NCBI GenBank assembly: GCA_015232405.1
Contig: JADFZS010000024.1
Span: 1-49,214, forward strand
DNA: 49,214 bases
From: Magnetococcales bacterium
GTDB taxonomy: Bacteria > Pseudomonadota > Magnetococcia > Magnetococcales > JADFYX01
Direction: 5' to 3'
The position numbers and the translations under genes are program-made. Of this stretch, positions 44,516 through 49,214 are shown piece after piece (positions within the stretch are counted from its first letter, which is position 1; every line of letters begins with the position of its first letter). The notes under the pieces are model-generated. The model did no database searches and had not been told where the DNA came from. It saw only the letters and a list, made by a program, of their open reading frames with translations.

Positions 44516-44917
44516 TTACAGGGTGATGAGCTGCCCCTGCTCGGCACTGCTCAAAAAGGATGTCAAACCTTCCATACCATCAAATAGATCATCAACTAAA
44601 TGGTCTAAATCCCATTGGTTTACATCCATAACCATGGAGCAGGCTTTCATGGTTAGCTCTCCCAACATTTTACCCTGTCGAAATAGCTCTATGGCATCGG
44701 GAACCCCTTTTTGCAGCATGATTTTTGACATATGACCACCTTGATAGGTAGGGCCAACTCCTGCTGGTTGTTTTTCAAAGGCTAAAATAGCGTTCATACT
44801 GACAAAAACATGCACTTTTCTGTCAGAAACTGCACCAACTGATGCCATCATCGCCGCCATCTGAATCTTTTCATGCTCCCCGGAACAGAGCACTATAAAT
44901 AGTGGCAAACCACTCAT
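44516..44917 (-). CDS. DsrE/DsrE2-like sulfur carrier protein
   Basis: 133 residues with the alpha-beta fold of the DsrE family: an N-terminal PLFIVLCSGEHEKIQMAAMMASVGAVS, VHVFVSMNAILAF, then GMLGELT-like and KACSMVMDV near the C-terminus. C11 and C93 are the two cysteines that could carry persulfide sulfur. DsrE2-type proteins are usually found with TusA in sulfur-oxidation clusters, which is the case here. It may be membrane-associated through its hydrophobic stretches. No partner DsrF or DsrH is present. Confidence 0.82.
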   Translation of the reverse strand: MSGLPLFIVLCSGEHEKIQMAAMMASVGAVSDRKVHVFVSMNAILAFEKQPAGVGPTYQGGHMSKIMLQKGVPDAIELFRQGKMLGELTMKACSMVMDVNQWDLDHLVDDLFDGMEGLTSFLSSAEQGQLITL

Positions 44918-45115
44918 AACCTTGTAATCCTCATTTTTAGACCATTTGGTTTTTAGCTGTTGGAGTTGATTTTGAACTTTAAAAATTTATACAAAAACAG
45001 ATCTGTAGCTGTAATATCCATCCAGATTGTTTATTAAAACCTTAAAAAAAGCCTGTTTTTATATATGGCTCAAATCAAAAAAGTCATCTTGTGGATGGTT
45101 GTAGATAGGGTGGTT

Positions 45116-45388
45116 CTATTCCACCGGATAAAGCTCTCCTTCATTTAGAATCTCAGTGGGGTCTTCTCCCATTTTTTCAAGTTCCCTCTTTTTTTCCCAA
45201 TAGTTATAGCCAATTACAGCCAAGGTAACCAACACCACCCCAACACCAAAAACACCAACTCCCATGGTAAAGCCAAACATAGACCCCTTTGTAGCAGCAG
45301 CTGCTTTAATAGCCGTACCACCTTTTGTTGCAATCGCTGTTTTTGTGCCTGTTGCAGTTGCCGGAATATTGCCTATCGGGTTCATCAA
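45116..45388 (-). CDS. small single-span membrane protein, unknown
   Basis: 90 residues (start at the first of two Met codons). The first 37 residues are rich in Ala, Thr, Gly and Lys with a repeated ATKG motif (20-23 and 32-35), a Gly/Val-rich membrane segment spans about 38-61 (MGVGVFGVGVV), and the tail is acidic (EKKRELEKMGEDPTEIL). No family is recognised. It is 21 bp downstream of the FHA-domain gene on the same strand and may share a transcript with it and the kinase. The 198-bp gap after it holds no clear signal. Confidence 0.65.
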   Translation of the reverse strand: MMNPIGNIPATATGTKTAIATKGGTAIKAAAATKGSMFGFTMGVGVFGVGVVLVTLAVIGYNYWEKKRELEKMGEDPTEILNEGELYPVE

Positions 45389-45409
45389 TCTACCTCCAAA
45401 AACATAGCT

Positions 45410-45988
45410 TTATTTTAGTCGCAGCTTTTCATAAAGCTCTTTTGCTTTTATCAATACCAAGCTAAAACGGCCAAAACTGATAACATCGGCATATTTAAGC
45501 TCTCTTTCGTCAAATGGTCCAATTCGTTTGCCATTTATGATCGTAGAGTTACTTGAGCCAAGATCTTTTATGCTAAAAATATCAAAACGTTTTTTCTTGC
45601 TGGCTTGCACATATAGCTCTGCATGTTTTCCTGATATGGATTTATCAAGGAGGATAATGTCATTTTTTACAGATCTACCTATTTTCACGACGTTTTTTTT
45701 CTTTTCTGAAACAACAACTTTGCCAAAAATTGGATAGACATGTTTTTCCAGTAGTTTTAACTTGGCTACATCATTTTTCTCTTCAGGAGTTTGTAAAAAG
45801 AGAACAGTTTCTGCGTGACGACCTTTGGATTTTTTATAGTTTTCGTTGTCAAACCAGCCGCGATAAAGCCCCGAACCAACTAAAACCGCATGGGGAATTT
45901 CAGTAAGAAATGTCTCAAGGCTGTTCTCTTGGGCGAAAGATTTCAGCATATTAAAATCAAATTTGCCATTTTCATCTAACATTTTCAC
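45410..45988 (-). CDS. FHA-domain protein
   Basis: 192 residues. The C-terminal half is a forkhead-associated domain with KIGRSVKNDIILLDKSISGKHAEL and DLGSSNSTIINGKRI, holding the GR, SxxH and NG phosphothreonine-contact residues. The N-terminal 90 residues match nothing known. FHA domains read phosphothreonine marks, and a Ser/Thr kinase gene lies directly upstream (62-bp gap), so the two probably form a phospho-signalling pair. Cytosolic, no signal peptide. Confidence 0.88.
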   Translation of the reverse strand: MKMLDENGKFDFNMLKSFAQENSLETFLTEIPHAVLVGSGLYRGWFDNENYKKSKGRHAETVLFLQTPEEKNDVAKLKLLEKHVYPIFGKVVVSEKKKNVVKIGRSVKNDIILLDKSISGKHAELYVQASKKKRFDIFSIKDLGSSNSTIINGKRIGPFDERELKYADVISFGRFSLVLIKAKELYEKLRLK

Positions 45989-46050
45989 AAAATAATACTC
46001 CCATTTTGGTGATCTAACCTGTTTATTGCTAACTACCTTGGCACAATCTC

Positions 46051-47502
46051 TTATTTTGTTTGCCTTGTTAATTTAATGTTGAGAACCCTATCTCTATTTT
46101 TCATCTTAATCCACAATTTTTTTGTCTCATAGCCAGGGTGGGAGATCTCAAGACGGTAATTATCAGGTTCAAGGGCCATACCCTGTTTGAACTGTGGTGC
46201 TATGTTTAAAATTCTGATGCGGGCGTTTTTGGGGGTGGTTTTAACCGTTAATTTAAACCTTACAACATTGTCAAATTTGTGGATGACTTCTGAAGCAAAT
46301 TGTTTGGTCTTTTCAATAAGGTTGTTGGAGGAGCCTGGAGCAACCTTTTTAGCCTCTATATTCTCTGATGAAAAATTCGCCGTTACAGCTGGCTGAAAAT
46401 GGTTGTATGCCATAATAATAAAGGGCTGTAGCAGTAGAAACAGTGCTGCTGTTATCAACACACATTTTTTGCATCCGTAGTTATCTTTTACACTGTTAAA
46501 GACGGTTGTATCATCAGAAGCAGAAAATTTATCAGTAGAGTTGTTCTGTATCAATACCGTTTCAGCATCGTGATTTACTACATTTTTTGGTTTTTCTCTC
46601 ATCATTTTCAACCAAGCCTCAATGGATCTTGGTCTTTTTGATTGGTCAATGAGGAGAGCTTGATCTACTGCTTGTAAAAACTCTTCAGGATATTTCCCTC
46701 TGCCTACCTCTTTTGTTGGAACAAAGGGGTCGGGTTTTCCAGCCGAGGTAGCAAGTAACCTTGCTCCGGCATCAATGGGTTTTTCACCACTTATCATCTG
46801 GTATAAAACCGCTCCCATGGCAAATATATCTGTCCATGGGCCTTGTTGCCCCTCTTGGAGAAACTGTTCGGGTGGGGCGTAGGCTGGGGTCGCCATCACT
46901 GTTAGTTTGGGATTTTTCTCCAACATGGCCTGACGAGCAGCACCAAAATCCAGAAGAACCGGAACTCCATTATCACGGATGATGATGTTTTCTGGTTTAA
47001 TATCTCTGTGGATTATTCCTGTTTCATGTATAGCTTTAAGACCGCCACTAAGATAACGAATTATCTTAAACAGCTCCTCCTTGCTATAATCATTTCTAGA
47101 CTGAAATAGACTCTTTTTCCTCTGCTTTATATGTTTGCCAAGGCTAATACCCGGCTCATAATCCATTATCAGGTAGGCGGTTCCCATATCACGAAAAATA
47201 CGAACTACACCGACAATGCTGACATGTTTGAATTTTGCTAATGTGCGACCCTCAAGAAAAAACCGCTCCAACCCCCAGTTGAATAGCTCTGGGTCAGAAT
47301 CTTTTTTGGCAACAACGTTATTGTTCTCATCTCGTTGGGCAAAATCACGGGGGAAGAACTCTTTAATTGCAACCTTGCGGTCCAACGGTTTGTCATAGGC
47401 TAAATATGTAATACCAAATGCCCCAATACCAAGGACTTCAAGAATTTCACACTCATTCAACAACACACCGTTGGGCAGTGGTTTTTGTGTTTGACTAGCC
47501 AT
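46051..47502 (-). CDS. Hanks-type Ser/Thr protein kinase with PEGA-like C-terminus
   Basis: 483 residues. Kinase domain at about 15-290: glycine loop GIGAFG (25-30), catalytic Lys K47 (VAIKEFF), HRD at 165-167 and DFG at 185-187, all intact. A single membrane helix (about 355-375, CVLITAALFLLLQPFIIMAY) separates it from an extracytoplasmic tail of about 100 residues that ends in a PEGA-like beta domain (KTTPKNARIRILN, PGYETKKLWIKM). The kinase thus has a cytosolic catalytic part and a periplasmic sensor part, typical of PASTA/PEGA signalling kinases. Neighbouring FHA protein is a likely reader. Confidence 0.9.
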   Translation of the reverse strand: MASQTQKPLPNGVLLNECEILEVLGIGAFGITYLAYDKPLDRKVAIKEFFPRDFAQRDENNNVVAKKDSDPELFNWGLERFFLEGRTLAKFKHVSIVGVVRIFRDMGTAYLIMDYEPGISLGKHIKQRKKSLFQSRNDYSKEELFKIIRYLSGGLKAIHETGIIHRDIKPENIIIRDNGVPVLLDFGAARQAMLEKNPKLTVMATPAYAPPEQFLQEGQQGPWTDIFAMGAVLYQMISGEKPIDAGARLLATSAGKPDPFVPTKEVGRGKYPEEFLQAVDQALLIDQSKRPRSIEAWLKMMREKPKNVVNHDAETVLIQNNSTDKFSASDDTTVFNSVKDNYGCKKCVLITAALFLLLQPFIIMAYNHFQPAVTANFSSENIEAKKVAPGSSNNLIEKTKQFASEVIHKFDNVVRFKLTVKTTPKNARIRILNIAPQFKQGMALEPDNYRLEISHPGYETKKLWIKMKNRDRVLNIKLTRQTK

Positions 47503-47600
47503 GTTCTAAGTATATTCCCGTAATTTTAATCAAAATCTCCAGGTTTCAGTATAGATAAAGCATTCAATTTACTCAATGCGTATCTGCCGGGATACTGTTA

Positions 47601-48458
47601 TCAACCAACCACTATATATGGAGGGGAGTCAACTTGGGTTATTGGGTGTTGGGGGTGGTCCAGCTGCATTGCTGTTAATTTACCACCATAAACAGCACCG
47701 GAATCCAAGCCAAAATGTTGTTTGCCTATGTTCAACCCAGCAACGGCCCAGTGTCCATAAATAATCCTTTCCCCTTTCTGCCAATTACGTTGTTTGTGCC
47801 ATGCCTGATAAGGGGAGTTTTTGTCGGGTTCGCCATCTGCACCCAGAAGGCCACTTTCACGCACCTCTTTAGGTGAAATCAGCCCTCCTTGTTTGGTGCA
47901 ATAACGAATTTTGGTCATCAAGCCAACATTAAAATGAAGCCAGGCTTCTATGTCTTCTCTGGGTGGCTCTTCATAGGGCAGTTTTCGCTTGGTTGGTGCG
48001 AAAAATTTTTTGGTGAGCATTTTGTCAGCCAATATTTTGCCAAATTTTTCAGAGAGGTGAAGAGCATCGGCTACACTACAGTTTGGTGATAGACCAGCAT
48101 GAACCATGGTAAACCCCAACTCCTCATCATGATGGAGAAGGGGTAGAGAGCGCAGCCAACTGTATATTTCTTCTAAGTCTGGGATATTGTTGAAAAAACC
48201 CATGTATTCAAGAAACTCTTTAGTGCCGTTACCGCTCAAACCAGTGATGGCCCGTAGCTCATGGTTGCCCAAAACCACTACAGCCCTATCACCAAGGTTG
48301 CGAACAAACCGCAAACAGCCAAGGGAGTTTGGTCCCCGGCTAATGAGATCACCGACAAACCAGAGCCTGTCATGTTGGGGATCAAAGTTTATTTTTGTCA
48401 GCAGACTTTGTAACTCGTCAAAGCAGCCATGGATATCGCCAATTGCATATGTCGCCAT
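47601..48458 (-). CDS. apaH: bis(5'-nucleosyl)-tetraphosphatase, symmetrical (ApaH)
   Basis: 285 residues. A metallophosphatase with GDIHGC (7-12), FVGDLISRGPNSL and GNHE, the family's metal-binding motifs. ApaH hydrolyses Ap4A to two ADP and acts on NpnN caps on RNA. The C-terminal IIYGHWAVAGLN and LDSGAVYGGKL segments are the usual ApaH ending. It lies ten bases downstream of the CYTH gene on the same strand, implying one operon on nucleotide-phosphate housekeeping. Confidence 0.95.
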   Translation of the reverse strand: MATYAIGDIHGCFDELQSLLTKINFDPQHDRLWFVGDLISRGPNSLGCLRFVRNLGDRAVVVLGNHELRAITGLSGNGTKEFLEYMGFFNNIPDLEEIYSWLRSLPLLHHDEELGFTMVHAGLSPNCSVADALHLSEKFGKILADKMLTKKFFAPTKRKLPYEEPPREDIEAWLHFNVGLMTKIRYCTKQGGLISPKEVRESGLLGADGEPDKNSPYQAWHKQRNWQKGERIIYGHWAVAGLNIGKQHFGLDSGAVYGGKLTAMQLDHPQHPITQVDSPPYIVVG

Positions 48459-48468
48459 GGTTTTTTAA

Positions 48469-48939
48469 CTATTCAGTCCATTGGCTGTAGGGGTGTTTTA
48501 TTAAGTTAGAGTTGAAATAGCGGTCATCGTCAGATACATCTTCTCCAACCCAGTCAGGTTTGTTAAAACTTTGTCCTGCCTCTTTTAGCTCCACCTCTGC
48601 CACCAATAGACCTTTGTTTTCACCTTCAAACTCATCTACTTCCCAAATATTTTCATCATGTTCAATGACATAACGGGTCTTCTCTATAATGGGTTTTTCA
48701 CACAGATTATCCAACAGAGCCTCGGCATCTTTCATGGGTATTTCATACTCATATTCGGCACGGGTTATACCTTTATTGGCCCCTTTGATTGTCAATGTGG
48801 CCTTGTCTCCAGCTATCCTCACCCTGACCACCCGTTCCTTTACCGTAGATAAAAAACCCTGCCTGTATACAGTACCGACTCCCAAACCGCGCCAGCCATC
48901 ATTTTTTAAAAGAAATTTACGTTCAATCTCAATAGCCAA
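48469..48939 (-). CDS. CYTH-domain triphosphate tunnel metalloenzyme
   Basis: 156 residues. The N-terminal ExExK motif (E4, E6, K8 in EIERK) and the alternating charged strands (RVRIAGDKATLTIKG, WEVDEFEGENKGLLVAEVEL) define the TTM/CYTH fold that hydrolyses inorganic triphosphate or other triphosphates. The short length fits YgiF/NeuTTM-like tripolyphosphatases rather than adenylate cyclases. Substrate here is not known. It precedes apaH by ten bases. Confidence 0.9.
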   Translation of the reverse strand: MAIEIERKFLLKNDGWRGLGVGTVYRQGFLSTVKERVVRVRIAGDKATLTIKGANKGITRAEYEYEIPMKDAEALLDNLCEKPIIEKTRYVIEHDENIWEVDEFEGENKGLLVAEVELKEAGQSFNKPDWVGEDVSDDDRYFNSNLIKHPYSQWTE

Positions 48940-49034
48940 ACCTGTTCTCCTTAAGCGATGATATTTCTCAATAATCTGCGATAATAATTCTATTTATAAA
49001 CTACCAATTGTCCATTTTAACCTATGAATCGTAG

Positions 49035-49086
49035 GAGCCAGCTTGCGCGCGAATTTCTGGGCTATTAAAAGTTCGCAAGCTTGCTC
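49035..49086. repeat. REP/BIME-like inverted repeat
   Basis: GAGCCAGCTTGCGCGCGAA (49035-49053) is the inverse of TTCGCAAGCTTGCTC (49072-49086) apart from one substitution and a 4-nt length difference. The text preceded by GTAG resembles REP units of pseudomonads and relatives. It is non-coding and follows the CYTH start region (275-bp terminal gap). Confidence 0.55.
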
Positions 49087-49142
49087 GTTCATATCTTGGG
49101 TGGTTTAAAAGTGTATTGTAATTTCAAATCATTAAAAACAGT

Positions 49143-49214
49143 CAAAAGCAAAACCTTGGGCGGCCTTGCAGGCCCCCAAACCCCCACGTATATGGACCCT
49201 CCCCGAATTGCAAG
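49143..49214. repeat. dispersed repeat related to the arm of the 25.3-25.8 kb palindrome
   Basis: CAAAAGCAAAACCTTGGGC (49143-49161) is identical to 25696-25714, and further matches (CCAAACCC, TGGACCC) follow in the same order. The copy here is more divergent after the first 19 bases and is cut by the window end. It shows that the palindrome arm belongs to a repeated family in this genome. Confidence 0.7.

Noticed and set aside
47576-47764. Plus-strand open frame over the apaH 3' end
   Set aside because: Shadow of the apaH coding frame, with no independent support.
1-49214. CRISPR arrays, tRNA or rRNA genes
   Set aside because: I looked for regularly spaced repeats and for tRNA arm patterns in the gaps and saw none, though a small divergent tRNA could be missed by eye.

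Overview
The window looks like chromosomal DNA of a free-living, AT-leaning Gram-negative bacterium, probably Pseudomonadota. The clues are a complete 14-gene nuoA-N operon with separate nuoC and nuoD, FabI, chemotaxis and cyclic-di-GMP signalling genes, a TAXI-type periplasmic binding lipoprotein and a small sulfur-handling cluster. The class cannot be fixed from sequence reading alone. No rRNA, tRNA, CRISPR array or complete insertion sequence was found.

Layout. 1-138 is the 5' end of a gamma-carbonic-anhydrase-like gene on the minus strand. 400-8375 is a plus-strand envelope or glycoconjugate locus: sulfotransferase, radical SAM enzyme with a B12-binding-like N-terminus, two large multi-membrane GT-C/YfhO-like proteins and a flippase-like protein that follows the second one in frame after a single TAG. 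8610-23030 is the complete respiratory complex I operon, closed by a strong rho-independent terminator. It is followed by a MidA/NDUFAF7-type methyltransferase (a complex I assembly factor in mitochondria), fabI and aroC. Between fabI and aroC lies a 416-bp nested palindrome. From about 27 kb most genes are on the minus strand: a small metal-binding-fold-like protein, a large chemoreceptor, a plus-strand glycosyltransferase/methyltransferase pair, a DUF4160/DUF2442-HTH pair, thiE-queE-TAXI lipoprotein, an HD-domain protein, a plus-strand XPB-like helicase/DUF790 nuclease pair, a PAS-GAF-GGDEF cyclase, a DUF1641-SQR-like-TusA-DsrE sulfur cluster, a small membrane protein, FHA and Ser/Thr kinase genes, and apaH-CYTH.

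The most interesting material is non-coding. (1) 25341-25756 has two 125-nt inverted arms around three directly abutting hairpins (20, 33 and 18 bp stems), a cloverleaf-like architecture whose arm sequence recurs at the window end. (2) A 163-bp palindromic MITE-like element (32754-32916), flanked by a 5-bp target duplication, has inserted into a DUF4160 gene. Removing the element and one duplication copy restores a perfect 73-codon frame. A 48-bp internally deleted copy with its own 5-bp duplication sits at 44061-44108. In the long copy all imperfect transition pairs are G.U pairs on one strand only, pointing to selection on an RNA hairpin. (3) The promoter of the DUF4160/DUF2442-HTH operon has a palindrome covering its -10 box, as expected for an autoregulated toxin-antitoxin-like module.
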